The notes beneath the pieces were generated by a model. That model made no database searches and was not told where the DNA came from. It worked only from the letters and a program-made list of their open reading frames with translations. Both the position numbers and the translations under genes were made by a program. Shown here one piece after another: positions 8,870-17,583 of a stretch of 64,000 bases of DNA (position 1 is the first letter of the stretch; each line of letters starts with the position of its first letter). The stretch is from JABDJX01 sp039942715 (GTDB lineage: Bacteria; Pseudomonadota; Alphaproteobacteria; Rhodobacterales; Rhodobacteraceae), in contig JBDVBY010000008.1 in assembly GCA_039942715.1 (NCBI GenBank), positions 62,001 through 126,000 on the forward strand, in the 5' to 3' direction.

Positions 8870-9708
8870 TTGAACTTCGCAATCATGTCTTTGATGCCGG
8901 GGATCGTTTCGATCTGATAGGCGTGGCTTGGCTGGAAGAATTGCACAAGGCTGCGCTGTGAAAGGCCACCGAGGATGGTGAAGTAATACATCTGATAACC
9001 CGGCAAAACGGCGCAGGGGTGATAGCCATTGTCGAGACAAATCGTTGAGCCGTCGACAAGGTGATAGGCATCGCCTGGTTTGCCATCTTCGCGTTGAAGC
9101 ATCTGCACACCCGAGCCGTGATTGGGCTTGAAGCGGAAGTTGTAGGTTTCGTCGTGGCGCGTCTCGATTGGCATGCGGTCAGTGTCGTGTTTGTGGCTTG
9201 GAAAGCCCGACCAGCCACCTTCGCCGACAGTGAACAGTTCTGATACCAACAGACGGCCCACCTTGTCGTGGTATTTGGTGCCGAGGATGTGTTTGATTTT
9301 GCGATGTGTCTTGGTGTCGTCTGACCCGTATTGCACAAGGTCCAGTTCGTCGCTGCGCACAGCGAATGCGTCGAGCACCTTGTCATATTTTGCGCCTGCG
9401 ACAAAAACTTCGGCTTCGTCAGACGTGCACACCATTGTGGCTTTGGCGGCAGTTGGGACGTAGACACCTTCGGGTTCGCCGCCCCAAACATCTTCTACGC
9501 GACCGCCGATCGAGTCCGCTTTGAAGCCCTCGACATCGACATCAACAGTGCCAGTGGCCGGGACGATGCAGGTCTCATAGCCCGGAACCGCGTATTCAAA
9601 CGCGTCGCCTTTTTTCAGCTTTACGATGTTGAAATAATTCAGCGGGACGGTGGCATCATCAATATCGACGATCGGTTTGTTGGCGTTGTCATAAGGCGCG
9701 ATGTGCAT
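8866..9708 (-). CDS. iolB: 5-deoxy-glucuronate isomerase IolB
   Basis: Cupin-fold isomerase converting 5-deoxy-D-glucuronate to 5-dehydro-2-deoxy-D-gluconate in myo-inositol breakdown; 280 residues, normal for IolB. Recognised by GGWSGFPSHKHD (metal-binding His residues), DETYNFRFKP, and GYHPCAVLPGYQMYYF. The ATG at 9708 starts MHIAPYDNANKP, four bases after the iolC stop. A longer open frame to 9816 overlaps iolC and is not needed. The 3' end overlaps the GTG of the aldolase gene by four bases, so iolC, iolB and the aldolase gene form one coupled unit. Confidence 0.93.
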   Translation of the reverse strand: MHIAPYDNANKPIVDIDDATVPLNYFNIVKLKKGDAFEYAVPGYETCIVPATGTVDVDVEGFKADSIGGRVEDVWGGEPEGVYVPTAAKATMVCTSDEAEVFVAGAKYDKVLDAFAVRSDELDLVQYGSDDTKTHRKIKHILGTKYHDKVGRLLVSELFTVGEGGWSGFPSHKHDTDRMPIETRHDETYNFRFKPNHGSGVQMLQREDGKPGDAYHLVDGSTICLDNGYHPCAVLPGYQMYYFTILGGLSQRSLVQFFQPSHAYQIETIPGIKDMIAKFK

Positions 9709-9712
9709 TGGG

Positions 9713-10693
9713 CTATCCTTCGGTCGGGCCGGGGTGAGCGGCGAGAAAGTCGGTGAGTTCTTGTTTGTTTGGCAAGGCAGGGGCGCATCCGGGACGCGAG
9801 ACGGTGATCGACGCACAGGCTGATCCGCGCAAGATGGCCTCTTTTAGATCGTAGCCGTCGGCGATTGCGGTGAGTAAGCCTGCCATGAAGCTGTCGCCTG
9901 CGCCAACGGGTTTGAGCGCATCGACCGGGTAGATGCCTGTGATGATCTCTTCGCCATTGGCAAAGGTGAGCGCGCCGCCAGGGCCTTTTTTGAAGATCAC
10001 GACAGACGCGGTGGTCTCGGCCAGATGTTTCGCTTTGGCGGGGCCTTGGCCGTAGTCGCCAGCCATGAAGCCGAACTCGTCGTCATTACCGACGATCATG
10101 TCAGAGGCTTCGGCGGCGCGACTGAGCACCTCGGAGGCGACTTGTGGCGAGGGCCATGAATAGGGGCGATAATCAACGTCGAAAATGATCGGTAGGCTGG
10201 CGTCTTTTGCGAGTTCTATGGCGCGAAATGAGGCGGCACGTGAGGGTTCTGCGGCGAAGACCGTGCCCGCGGTGACAAAAGCGCTGAAACGCGAGAAATC
10301 GACAGCCTCAACGTCTTCCATGTCCATCTGAAAATCCGCAGCGCCGTTGCGATAAATCACGTTGCGGTGGGTTTCCAGCACGCTTTCATAGACGGCGAGT
10401 GAGTTGCGGAACTCGCCGCCCACCGTTTTGACGTGATACGTATCGACGCCGTAGTGCTGCAAGCGTTTGGTGCAGTAGCTGCCAACGGAATCATCAGAAA
10501 CGCGTGTGACCAAAGCCGCCTTGCCACCAAGCTTGCAAATGCCCGCGCCGATGTTTGCGGCCGATCCGCCCAAATCGACGCTCATCCGTTCGGCGTCTTC
10601 TACTTTCACGCCCGCGTCGGTGAAGAAGTCGATGCCAGCGCGGCCCACGATCACAAAGTTATTGGCTTTGATGCCTGTCATTAAATCTGTCAT
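9713..10693 (-). CDS. iolC: PfkB-family sugar kinase, probable 5-dehydro-2-deoxygluconokinase IolC
   Basis: Ribokinase-fold kinase of 326 residues, first gene of the minus-strand inositol-type operon. The N-terminal substrate motif is SVDLGGSAANIGAG and the C-terminal PfkB signature is PVGAGDSFMAGLL, with the catalytic Asp in GAGDS. In the pathway it phosphorylates the IolB product to give the IolJ substrate. It starts at the ATG at 10693. A second in-frame Met (residue 5) would also work. It is transcribed away from iolE across a 180-bp region that holds an operator-like palindrome. Confidence 0.9.
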   Translation of the reverse strand: MTDLMTGIKANNFVIVGRAGIDFFTDAGVKVEDAERMSVDLGGSAANIGAGICKLGGKAALVTRVSDDSVGSYCTKRLQHYGVDTYHVKTVGGEFRNSLAVYESVLETHRNVIYRNGAADFQMDMEDVEAVDFSRFSAFVTAGTVFAAEPSRAASFRAIELAKDASLPIIFDVDYRPYSWPSPQVASEVLSRAAEASDMIVGNDDEFGFMAGDYGQGPAKAKHLAETTASVVIFKKGPGGALTFANGEEIITGIYPVDALKPVGAGDSFMAGLLTAIADGYDLKEAILRGSACASITVSRPGCAPALPNKQELTDFLAAHPGPTEG

Positions 10694-10771
10694 TGGCCTC
10701 CCCGTCGCAGTACCGGTGTTTCAAGTCTATCTGATCTAAAAGGCGTGGCAACAAAACGTGTTTCTCTCAAT

Positions 10772-10792
10772 TTGTCTCAAGCTTTGAGGCAA
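10772..10792. promoter_or_regulatory. Operator-like palindrome between iolC and iolE
   Basis: TTGTCTCAA, a GCT spacer, then TTGAGGCAA. The right half is the reverse complement of the left except for one base (8 of 9). It sits near the middle of the divergent region and so could control both directions. The size and symmetry suit a LacI, RpiR or GntR-type repressor dimer. No such regulator is encoded in the window. Confidence 0.6.
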
Positions 10793-10873
10793 TCGTCGCA
10801 TTCAGGGATTGAGCATGGGCGCAACTGTGGCTAGCAACCCCCAACTTAAGTTTGAAATGTGGAGAGCGGTGCG

Positions 10874-11773
10874 ATGAAAGCGAAACTGGGCATGTCGCCA
10901 ATTGCGTGGTGGAACGACGATCTGCCACAACTGAGTGATGATGTGAGCCTTGAAGAATGCTTGCGCCAATCACGCAGCGCAGGCTTTGTTGGCATGGAGC
11001 TAGGCCAGCGGTTTCCCTCTGATCCCGATGAGATGTTGCCGATCTTGCGCGCGGCTGATGTAACGCTTTGTGGCGGTTGGTTTCATGGCTCGCTTTGCAC
11101 CGATAGCCTTGAGGCGAACAAGGATCGCATTCAGCCGATGATCGAATTGTTCAAGGCCGTTGATGCGCCTTGTATTGTGTACGGTGAAGGTGCGCGGTCC
11201 ATTCAGGGGGAGCAAGGGATCCCATTGGCCAAGAAGCCGGTTTTGTCGGACGATGAAATGGCAGCTTATGGGCGCAAACTGACCGCTTTTGGCGAATGGG
11301 CCGCTGAGCAGGGAATGCCGCTTTCTTATCATCATCACATGGGCGCTGTTGTGCAGTTCGAACATGAGATTGATGCATTTGCCGCCAATTCAGGCGAGGG
11401 TATCCCGCTCTTGTTTGACGCAGGACATCTGGCCTTTGCTGGTGGAGATCCGTTGGCGATGATCGACAAGCATCATTCGCGGATTTCCCATGTGCATACC
11501 AAGGACATTCGCCAGCCCGTTGTGGATGCGCTTGATTTTGAGCGTGAGAGTTTTTTGGATGCGGTGATCAAAGGCGCGTTCACCGTGCCGGGTGACGGGT
11601 CTTTGGACTTTGATGCAATTGTCGCACGGCTTGGATCGCACGGCTACGAGGGCTGGTTTGTGATCGAGGCGGAGCAGGACCCGAAAACAGCACCTCCTTT
11701 GGAGATGGCGCACACTGGGTACGCGGCTTTGATGAAAGCTTTGGGCGCTGCGGGTTACGACGTGGTTGGATGA
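10874..11773 (+). CDS. iolE: IolE-like sugar isomerase/dehydratase (inosose dehydratase)
   Basis: TIM-barrel enzyme of the xylose-isomerase-like superfamily, about 299 residues. The N-terminus (LGMSPIAWWNDDLP) closely resembles IolE, which dehydrates scyllo-inosose in myo-inositol catabolism. Metal-ligand motifs typical of the fold are visible: YHHHMG, LFDAGHLAFAGG, ISHVHTKDIR, and FVIEAEQD near the end. The start is the ATG at 10874, preceded by GGAGAG. An in-frame start at 10859 precedes that ribosome-binding site. It is divergent from iolC and shares its putative operator. IolD, IolA and a dedicated IolG are absent from the window. Confidence 0.86.
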   Translation: MKAKLGMSPIAWWNDDLPQLSDDVSLEECLRQSRSAGFVGMELGQRFPSDPDEMLPILRAADVTLCGGWFHGSLCTDSLEANKDRIQPMIELFKAVDAPCIVYGEGARSIQGEQGIPLAKKPVLSDDEMAAYGRKLTAFGEWAAEQGMPLSYHHHMGAVVQFEHEIDAFAANSGEGIPLLFDAGHLAFAGGDPLAMIDKHHSRISHVHTKDIRQPVVDALDFERESFLDAVIKGAFTVPGDGSLDFDAIVARLGSHGYEGWFVIEAEQDPKTAPPLEMAHTGYAALMKALGAAGYDVVG

Positions 11774-11776
11774 TTT

Positions 11777-11826
11777 CGCCGCGCTGACGCGCGTCGAGCA
11801 GCTGGGGCGTTCTGCCCCCAGAGTCC
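11777..11826. repeat. Palindromic repeat remnant after iolE
   Basis: A CGCCGCGCTGACGCGCG stretch is followed by CTGGGG / CCCCAG (11802-11807 with 11816-11821) around a short loop. It resembles the stem part of the dispersed palindromic element described at other positions but lacks its A/T-rich tail. It may act as a transcription terminator for iolE. Confidence 0.4.
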
Positions 11827-11917
11827 TCTGAAGGTAAGATTAACAAGAAGAAGTCAGAATTGCCTCTGACCTGTGCGCGCGGTACATCCCTCGTGAACGG
11901 GTAATGAAAGAGGCGTC

Positions 11918-13435
11918 ATGGATACGTTGAAGCGACTTCTGGCGGATCATGCGGATGAAGCACCGGCCATTGGAGCGCCGGGGCGCGACTGGTTGAGTTA
12001 CGGTGGGTTGCGCGCGTTGAGCGCCTCTGTTGAGGCCAGTTTGCGCGCTTGCGGAATTAGCGCACGCGACCGAGTTGCCATCGTGTTGCCCAATGGTCCG
12101 GAAATGGCCACAGCGTTTGTGACCATCGCGCAGGCGGCAGTAACGGCACCTTTGAACCCCGGGTATCGCGAGGATGAGTTTGCGTTTTATTTAGAAGACC
12201 TGAAAGCCAAGGCGGTCGTTTTGGCTGATGGCTATGATGGGCCCGCTTTTGCGGCGGCTGACCGGTTAGGGTTGAACATCTTGCGCCTGAGCTGGGATGA
12301 CGCGCAGCCTGCGGGTTCATTTACGTTGGCTGGGACGGCAGGGAAAAGCGCGGCGGATGCACCCGGCGCGGATGACATCGCGTTGATCCTGCATACGTCG
12401 GGCACGACGTCGCGGCCAAAGATCGTTCCACTTTTGCAATCCAACATTGCAGCCTCTGCACAGCATATCGCGCACTCGCTTGAGCTTAGTCCAAGGGATC
12501 GTTGCATGAACGTCATGCCGCTATTTCACATCCATGGACTTATTGCGGCTGTGTCGGCATCGCTTGCAGCAGGGGCATCGGTTTGGTGTGCGCCGGGCTT
12601 TGATGCTCTAAAGTTTTTTGGCCAGATGAAAGAAGCCTGCCCAACGTGGTACACGGCTGTGCCAACGATGCATCAAGCTATTTTGTCGCGCGCGCCGCGC
12701 AATGCCGAAGTAATTGCCGACAACCCACTGCGCTTTTTACGCTCCTCTTCAGCCAGTCTTCCGCCGCAGGTGTTCAAAGCCTTGGCCGAGACATTCAATG
12801 CGCCTGTGATCGAAGGCTATGGCATGACTGAAGCCGCGCATCAGATGGCGTCAAACCCTTTGCCGCCGCACCCGCAAAAACCGGGGTCTGTGGGGCGCGA
12901 GGCCGGGCCGCTTGTGCGGATCGCGCATGAGGTTGAGAACCGTTTGATGGACGGCACGGGCGAGATCGTAATCTCCGGGCCAAACGTGACACCGGGGTAT
13001 GAGAGTAACGACGAGGCGAATGCGAAGAATTTTTTCGAAGCCGATGGCAAGCGTTGGTTCCGCACGGGGGACCAGGGCGCATTTGATGATGAGGGCTATT
13101 TGCGCCTGACGGGTCGACTGAAAGAGATCATCAATCGCGGCGGCGAGAAAATAAGTCCGCTTGAGGTGGACGAAGTATTGATGGACCATTCGGACGTGCG
13201 CCAATGTGTGGCCTTTGCCATTCCGCACGCCAAACTGGGCGAAGAGGTTGGAGCGGCAATTGTTCTGTCTGAGGGATCAGAGGCGAGCGAACAAGACATT
13301 CGCGCCTTTGCCGCTGAGCGGATGGCCGATTTCAAGGTGCCCCGTCGGGTCATTATCATGGACGAGATTCCGAAAGGCGCGACAGGCAAGATGCAACGCA
13401 TTGGTATGGCCGAAAAGTTGGGGTTGGTGTCGTGA
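11918..13435 (+). CDS. Acyl-CoA synthetase, oxalyl-CoA-synthetase-like (AAE3/Pcs60 group)
   Basis: ANL-superfamily AMP-forming ligase, 505 residues. It activates a carboxylic acid to an acyl-adenylate and then an acyl-CoA. The P-loop-like motif LHTSGTTSRPK is near residue 160. EGYGMTEAAHQMASNPLPPH is the A5 region, and its form is characteristic of the oxalyl-CoA synthetase branch. FRTGDQGAFDDEGYL and the C-terminal catalytic lysine region GATGKMQR are intact. The start ATG at 11918 is preceded by GAAAGAGG. The stop overlaps the GTG of the next gene (GTGA), so the two are co-translated. Oxalate or a similar small diacid is a reasonable substrate guess, not proven. Confidence 0.85.
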   Translation: MDTLKRLLADHADEAPAIGAPGRDWLSYGGLRALSASVEASLRACGISARDRVAIVLPNGPEMATAFVTIAQAAVTAPLNPGYREDEFAFYLEDLKAKAVVLADGYDGPAFAAADRLGLNILRLSWDDAQPAGSFTLAGTAGKSAADAPGADDIALILHTSGTTSRPKIVPLLQSNIAASAQHIAHSLELSPRDRCMNVMPLFHIHGLIAAVSASLAAGASVWCAPGFDALKFFGQMKEACPTWYTAVPTMHQAILSRAPRNAEVIADNPLRFLRSSSASLPPQVFKALAETFNAPVIEGYGMTEAAHQMASNPLPPHPQKPGSVGREAGPLVRIAHEVENRLMDGTGEIVISGPNVTPGYESNDEANAKNFFEADGKRWFRTGDQGAFDDEGYLRLTGRLKEIINRGGEKISPLEVDEVLMDHSDVRQCVAFAIPHAKLGEEVGAAIVLSEGSEASEQDIRAFAAERMADFKVPRRVIIMDEIPKGATGKMQRIGMAEKLGLVS

Positions 13436-14406
13436 AGTTATGCGTCTTTGGGGCAGGGGCGATTGGCGGTTATATGGGGGCCAAGCTAGCCGCTGTCGGG
13501 GCTGACGTCAGCCTGGTTGCACGCGGTCCGCATTTAGCGGCGATGCAGGCCAATGGTTTGCGTTTGATCGAAGACGATGGCGAGAGCACGCACAAGGTGG
13601 CAGCTTCTTCTGATGCCTCTGATCTTGGTGTGCAAGACTATGTAATCGTTACGCTTAAGGCGCATTCGGTACCTGGTGTTGTCGGCGCAATGCAGCCTCT
13701 TATTGGGCCGAATACAACGATAGTAAGCGGCGTTAACGGTGTGCCGTGGTGGTACTTTCACAAGCTTGAGGGACCATTTGAGGGAACACGATTGCAAAGC
13801 GTTGATCCCGGCAATGTCCAATGGGACGGCTTTGGTCCGGATCGTGTTTTGGGTTGTGCTGTTTATCCGGCCGCCGAAGTGGCCGAGCCTGGCATTGTGC
13901 GCCACATCGAAGGTAACAGATTTTCCCTTGGCGAGCCCTCGGGCGAGAAATCGGAGCGTGCTCTTGCGCTTTCAAAGGCTCTGAGCGCGGCTGGGTTGAA
14001 AGCGCCGGTGCGTCCAAGGTTGCGCGATGAAATTTGGGTGAAGCTGTGGGGAAATCTGTCGTTTAACCCCATCTCGGCCCTGACGCACGCCACGTTGGAT
14101 GTGATTTGCACCGAGCCGGGCACGCGCAGTGTCGCACGCGCGATGATGCTGGAAGCGCAAGAGGTTGCTGAAAAACTGGGTGTTAAATTCCCGATTGATG
14201 TTGAGCGTCGGATAGACGGTGGTGCTGCTGTCGGAGCGCACCGCACATCTATGCTACAAGATCTTGAAGCCGGCAGACCAATGGAAATCGACGCGCTTGT
14301 CGGATCAGTTGCAGAGCTTGCGCGTCTCACTGATACGCCTTCACCGACGATCGATATGGTCTTGGCTTTGGTGCGTCAGCGCGCGCGCGTTGCCGGATTG
14401 TTGTAG
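13432..14406 (+). CDS. 2-dehydropantoate 2-reductase family protein (PanE/ApbA-like)
   Basis: NADPH-dependent ketopantoate-reductase-family enzyme, 324 residues. The N-terminal nucleotide motif is CVFGAGAIGGYMGAKLA. The helical C-terminal domain carries the catalytic lysine region (RDEIWVKLWGNLSFNPISALTHA), with Lys in WVKLWGN. The GTG start overlaps the stop of the preceding ligase gene. Roseobacters often carry several PanE paralogues, and coupling to a CoA ligase suggests the real substrate may be a 2-oxo acid other than ketopantoate. I therefore give no gene symbol. Its 3' end overlaps the convergent small membrane-protein gene by about 31 bases. Confidence 0.86.
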   Translation: MKLCVFGAGAIGGYMGAKLAAVGADVSLVARGPHLAAMQANGLRLIEDDGESTHKVAASSDASDLGVQDYVIVTLKAHSVPGVVGAMQPLIGPNTTIVSGVNGVPWWYFHKLEGPFEGTRLQSVDPGNVQWDGFGPDRVLGCAVYPAAEVAEPGIVRHIEGNRFSLGEPSGEKSERALALSKALSAAGLKAPVRPRLRDEIWVKLWGNLSFNPISALTHATLDVICTEPGTRSVARAMMLEAQEVAEKLGVKFPIDVERRIDGGAAVGAHRTSMLQDLEAGRPMEIDALVGSVAELARLTDTPSPTIDMVLALVRQRARVAGLL

Positions 14407-14606
14407 GCGCGCAATAGACCAGAGATAGCCACGTTTAGCGCCGTGATGCCTGCCATCACGGTCAATCCAAGTACAATGTAAAGGCTAAACGCCTCTACCG
14501 CCCCTAAGCCAAGGGTCATTGTGTAGTAAACTGCACCGATAAGTGCAGCTGGTAGTGAAAATAGGACTGCTCCCAAGACACTCTCCTCCGGGTTGTCCCC
14601 CCGCAT
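14376..14606 (-). CDS. Small two-helix membrane protein
   Basis: Hypothetical membrane protein of about 76 residues. I chose the ATG at 14606 because GGAG lies nine bases upstream. The in-frame ATG at 14630 and TTG at 14657 lack a ribosome-binding site. After a short acidic N-terminus (MRGDNPEES) come two hydrophobic segments, AVLFSLPAALIGAVYYTMTL and a second from about residue 36 to 60, then a basic end. It is convergent with and overlaps the PanE-like gene. No family was recognised. Confidence 0.62.
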   Translation of the reverse strand: MRGDNPEESVLGAVLFSLPAALIGAVYYTMTLGLGAVEAFSLYIVLGLTVMAGITALNVAISGLLRAYNNPATRAR

Positions 14607-14675
14607 GTGCGAATGCTCCGCACGAGACATAAAAGAAGGGTCCGGCAAAGGTGTCAAGAATCTGTTATTAAATCG

Positions 14676-15470
14676 TTAACCGACTGTGTCCGAAATTGGC
14701 GAAAAACTGCTGAGTGGTTGGTCGCGAACGGTGGAAAGAAGCTCAATAAAGCGGCTAACTTGGAATTTGCAGGCAGTTTGTCCCTTTTCCGCTGTTCCAA
14801 GGTGCGCTTCTCCAACTGTACCTGCGGGATTCAAATCAGAAGACACCCACCCATAAGAGACTGCTCCAATGGGCGATATCGCGGTGTCTTCGGCGGTTGA
14901 TCTAAAATCGGCCGCCTGCGTCATGTCCACAGTTTCAGGGCGAAAGTGCAGCATCAATGACGTTTCGCGATCGCCACCATGAATTCCGAATGATACCTCG
15001 CGTTCTGAAAACAGACCTTCTGGCGCACCAAAGCCGCCCCACTGACATTTGACGGCATACATCCCAGCACGCACCCGCAGCTCACGCGACAGAATAGAGA
15101 TCAGATCAAGATTGCCGCCGTGACTATTCACGATCACCAGTTTGCGCACGCCGGCACGCGCCACAGAAAGCCCGATTTCAACCCAAGCCTTAAGCGCGGT
15201 TTCTGCTGTCAGAGTTAGGGTGCCTTTGGCATGCAAATGCTCGTTAGATTTGCCAACGGCCTGAATGGGCAGGATACGAATATCAAGATCATCAGGGCAT
15301 TGATGGCGCAACTCGTCCAACATGCCTTGGGCAATCATCGTGTCGGTGCCAGTCGGCAGGTGCGGGCCGTGTTGTTCAATGGCAGCGGTCGGCAAGATCG
15401 CGATGACTTTTTCAGGGTCTAACCCTTCAAATTCTGTCGTGCGGTAATCGGCCCAGTCAAATCGGCGCAT
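14676..15470 (-). CDS. Creatininase-family amidohydrolase
   Basis: Metal-dependent cyclic-amide hydrolase of the creatininase fold, 264 residues. Visible ligands are Glu32 and His34 (IEQHGPHLP), Asp43 (TGTD), His117 (NSHGGN) and Glu169 in HGGDRETS. Members hydrolyse creatinine, formamide groups of purine or flavin intermediates, and related amides, so the family alone does not give the substrate. It is the last gene of a nine-gene minus-strand operon. Its start overlaps the stop of the oxygenase gene (TAATG). An amide- or lactam-opening step in the same pathway is the natural inference. Confidence 0.85.
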   Translation of the reverse strand: MRRFDWADYRTTEFEGLDPEKVIAILPTAAIEQHGPHLPTGTDTMIAQGMLDELRHQCPDDLDIRILPIQAVGKSNEHLHAKGTLTLTAETALKAWVEIGLSVARAGVRKLVIVNSHGGNLDLISILSRELRVRAGMYAVKCQWGGFGAPEGLFSEREVSFGIHGGDRETSLMLHFRPETVDMTQAADFRSTAEDTAISPIGAVSYGWVSSDLNPAGTVGEAHLGTAEKGQTACKFQVSRFIELLSTVRDQPLSSFSPISDTVG

Positions 15471-16390
15471 TAGGTCACTTTCTCGGTGTAAGTCGCATCA
15501 AGGCGCATTTTCAGATATTCAGCGCCGGTCACGGGTGGGTATTTTGCCTCTCCTGTTCCGGGAAGGGCTTGAATTACCGCGTCCGGATTTGGATCAAGGA
15601 AGAAGGCGAGCGAACGGCGAGGGTTCTTAGGCACAAGTACGCGGTGCGGGGTTGAGACGTAGATGTCGTTGGTCCATCGCATAAGGCAATCGGCGATGTT
15701 GACAATAAACGCGCCGGGCACACGAGGAACATCTATCCAGTCTTTACCACGCGGCTGAAGTTGTAAGCCCGGCTCGCCATCACCCATCAAAAGTGTAATC
15801 GAGCCATAATCGGTGTGTGCCCCGGCTCCAATCTCGCCGCTACTCTCATTGCTCGCGGGATAACGCAGCATGCGCAACGTAGCGAGGGGTTGATCAAGAA
15901 ACCCGTCAAAATAGGTTTCCTCAAGGCCAAGATCGAGTGCGATGGCGCGATGCAAATCGACGCCTAACTGATGAACAGCATTGAAATAACTCAGCGTAGT
16001 GTCGCGAAAGCCCGGCAGGTCAGGCCAGGCATTGGGACCGCGAAAGGACTGACCCATGCGCGGATCATCATTCGCCAATTCCAGGCCGATGTTATACGCC
16101 TCTTTGCGGTCGATCTGACCCGGTTTGCTGTCGTCAAGGTTTTCGGTGCCATGCGCCGTCCAGCCGCGATTGTTCGGGCTTTTGCGGATATCGAGCGGCT
16201 CTTTGGAACTGGTGGGCAGATTGAAAAACTGATCGGCAGCGGCAAATGTCTGATCAATCATATCTTGCGAAATGCCGTGTCCGGTGACCAAAAAGAAACC
16301 GGTCTCGCGGCACGCATGGCCCAAATCCGCAACGAAGCCATCGCGATCATTGCCGCTGGTAAACCGCGACCAATCAAGTACGGGGATCAT
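15470..16390 (-). CDS. 2-oxoglutarate/Fe(II)-dependent oxygenase (isopenicillin N synthase-like)
   Basis: Non-heme iron dioxygenase, 306 residues, with the N-terminal DIOX_N region (GFFLVTGHGI) followed by the double-stranded beta-helix. Iron ligands are His192 and Asp194 (AHTDYGS) and His249 (STPHRV). The 2-oxoglutarate-binding Arg and Ser are in RRSLAFF (258-260). It is intact and of normal length. In this operon it probably hydroxylates the imported compound or an intermediate. It starts 15 bases after the upstream flavodoxin-fold gene and overlaps the creatininase-family gene by one base. Confidence 0.92.
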   Translation of the reverse strand: MIPVLDWSRFTSGNDRDGFVADLGHACRETGFFLVTGHGISQDMIDQTFAAADQFFNLPTSSKEPLDIRKSPNNRGWTAHGTENLDDSKPGQIDRKEAYNIGLELANDDPRMGQSFRGPNAWPDLPGFRDTTLSYFNAVHQLGVDLHRAIALDLGLEETYFDGFLDQPLATLRMLRYPASNESSGEIGAGAHTDYGSITLLMGDGEPGLQLQPRGKDWIDVPRVPGAFIVNIADCLMRWTNDIYVSTPHRVLVPKNPRRSLAFFLDPNPDAVIQALPGTGEAKYPPVTGAEYLKMRLDATYTEKVT

Positions 16391-16405
16391 GGCGTCTCTC
16401 CTTGT

Positions 16406-17002
16406 TCATGCAAGGAAACGATCCATCTTTGCCGCAACGCGGTCAAGGTGGCGCGCACGACTTTCGGGAGTCGAAGTGTCCATCAGATAATGTGCCGCGA
16501 AGGTCTTTTTGAACGGCTTGCCGCAAAGCAATCCAACGCCACGCATCAGTGTGCGCTTGCCCGGCGCGCCAATCAAGGTGGTCAACCACCAGCTTGCGCC
16601 GCACGTCGTGAAAACGCCAAGACGGTTGATATGTTGCAAGCCGGGGTGGATTCCTTTGCGCTCGGGGGACGGCATAAGGAAGGCGACGTCGGGCAGAAAG
16701 ACGCGATCAAGCCAGCCTTTCAGAATAGCGGGCAGGCCGTACCACCACGTGGGGTACACAAAAATCAGCGTGTCGCACCAACGCACATTCTCAACGTCTT
16801 TGCTGACGCGGGCGCAGTTGTCGGGGCAGATTTCATAACCTTCGTGATCTTCGGCGGACAAAATCGGATCAAAGCCCTCGGCATAAAGATCGCTGACACG
16901 GATTTCGGCGCCGCTTGCCTCGAGCTTTTCGACGACCAAATCACAGACCGCTTTGGTAAAGCTGCCCGAACGCGGGTGGCAATATACGACCAAAGCACGC
17001 AT
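16406..17002 (-). CDS. NAD(P)H:quinone oxidoreductase-like flavodoxin-fold protein, copy 1
   Basis: Flavodoxin_2/MdaB-KefF-type FMN or FAD reductase of 198 residues. MRALVVYCHPRSGSF gives the phosphate loop, and FVYPTWWYGLPAILKGWLDRVF is the flavin-contact region of the family. The ATG at 17002 overlaps the stop of the upstream paralogue (TGATG). A longer frame to 17122 lies inside that gene. It shares the core ...PAILKG...DRVFLP... with its neighbour, so the pair arose by tandem duplication and divergence. It may supply reduced flavin or recycle quinone for the oxidative steps of the operon. Confidence 0.86.
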   Translation of the reverse strand: MRALVVYCHPRSGSFTKAVCDLVVEKLEASGAEIRVSDLYAEGFDPILSAEDHEGYEICPDNCARVSKDVENVRWCDTLIFVYPTWWYGLPAILKGWLDRVFLPDVAFLMPSPERKGIHPGLQHINRLGVFTTCGASWWLTTLIGAPGKRTLMRGVGLLCGKPFKKTFAAHYLMDTSTPESRARHLDRVAAKMDRFLA

Positions 17003-17583
17003 CAGAGTGATTTCATTTCGCGGCGCACTGTGGTCAAGAATGACGCGCGTTTCGCGTCTGTTGCGCGGTTCATATCGTAAAGCGCAAGGTAGCGTGTTTT
17101 GCCTGGGCGGGTGACATGCCACAAGTGGCGTTTGACGATCATCCGCGGTGGATCGCCTGCCAAGGTGGCGCGCACACGGGTGCCGCCATAGGTGGTCACC
17201 GCAGCCAACTTTTTGATGTGCGTGAGGTTTGGAACGACCTTACCGTTGATCAGTTTGAAGGACACACCGGGCAGGAATACGCGGTCAAAAAATCCTTTAA
17301 GGATGGCGGGATAGCCAAAATTCCAGACAGGAAACGAGAGCACCAACGCGTCTGCGGCCATGATCCGATCGACATAGCTTTGCACCGGGGCAAGATTGGG
17401 GCCTTCTTCATGATACCCGCGTCGTTCCTCTTCGCTAAGCACAGGTTGAAACCCTTCGGCGTTCAGATCGCAATCATCCACGTCCCATCCGCGCGCCTCA
17501 AGAGTGGTGACGATCTCGCTATGCAAGGCCGCGCCATAACTCTCTGGGCAAGGGTGGGCAAAAAGGACAAGCGCTTTGGTCAT
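17002..17583 (-). CDS. NAD(P)H:quinone oxidoreductase-like flavodoxin-fold protein, copy 2
   Basis: Paralogue of the following gene, 193 residues. The N-terminal loop is MTKALVLFAHPCPESYGA and the flavin contact region is FPVWNFGYPAILKGFFDRVF. The C-terminus (VKRHLWHVTRPGKTRYLALYDMN) differs from copy 1. Its start overlaps the stop of the FAD oxidase gene by four bases (ATGA) and its stop overlaps the start of copy 1, so three consecutive redox genes are translationally coupled. Retention of two different copies suggests two reductases with different partners or a heterodimer. Confidence 0.86.
   Translation of the reverse strand: MTKALVLFAHPCPESYGAALHSEIVTTLEARGWDVDDCDLNAEGFQPVLSEEERRGYHEEGPNLAPVQSYVDRIMAADALVLSFPVWNFGYPAILKGFFDRVFLPGVSFKLINGKVVPNLTHIKKLAAVTTYGGTRVRATLAGDPPRMIVKRHLWHVTRPGKTRYLALYDMNRATDAKRASFLTTVRREMKSL

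Noticed and set aside
8870..9040. N-terminal extension of the class II aldolase
   Set aside because: It would overlap iolB by about 170 bases. The GTG at 8869 overlapping the iolB stop gives the normal family N-terminus.
15971..17080. Long plus-strand open frame (369 codons)
   Set aside because: It is antisense to the 2OG oxygenase and flavodoxin-fold genes, which have clear motifs. Its translation shows no recognisable domain.
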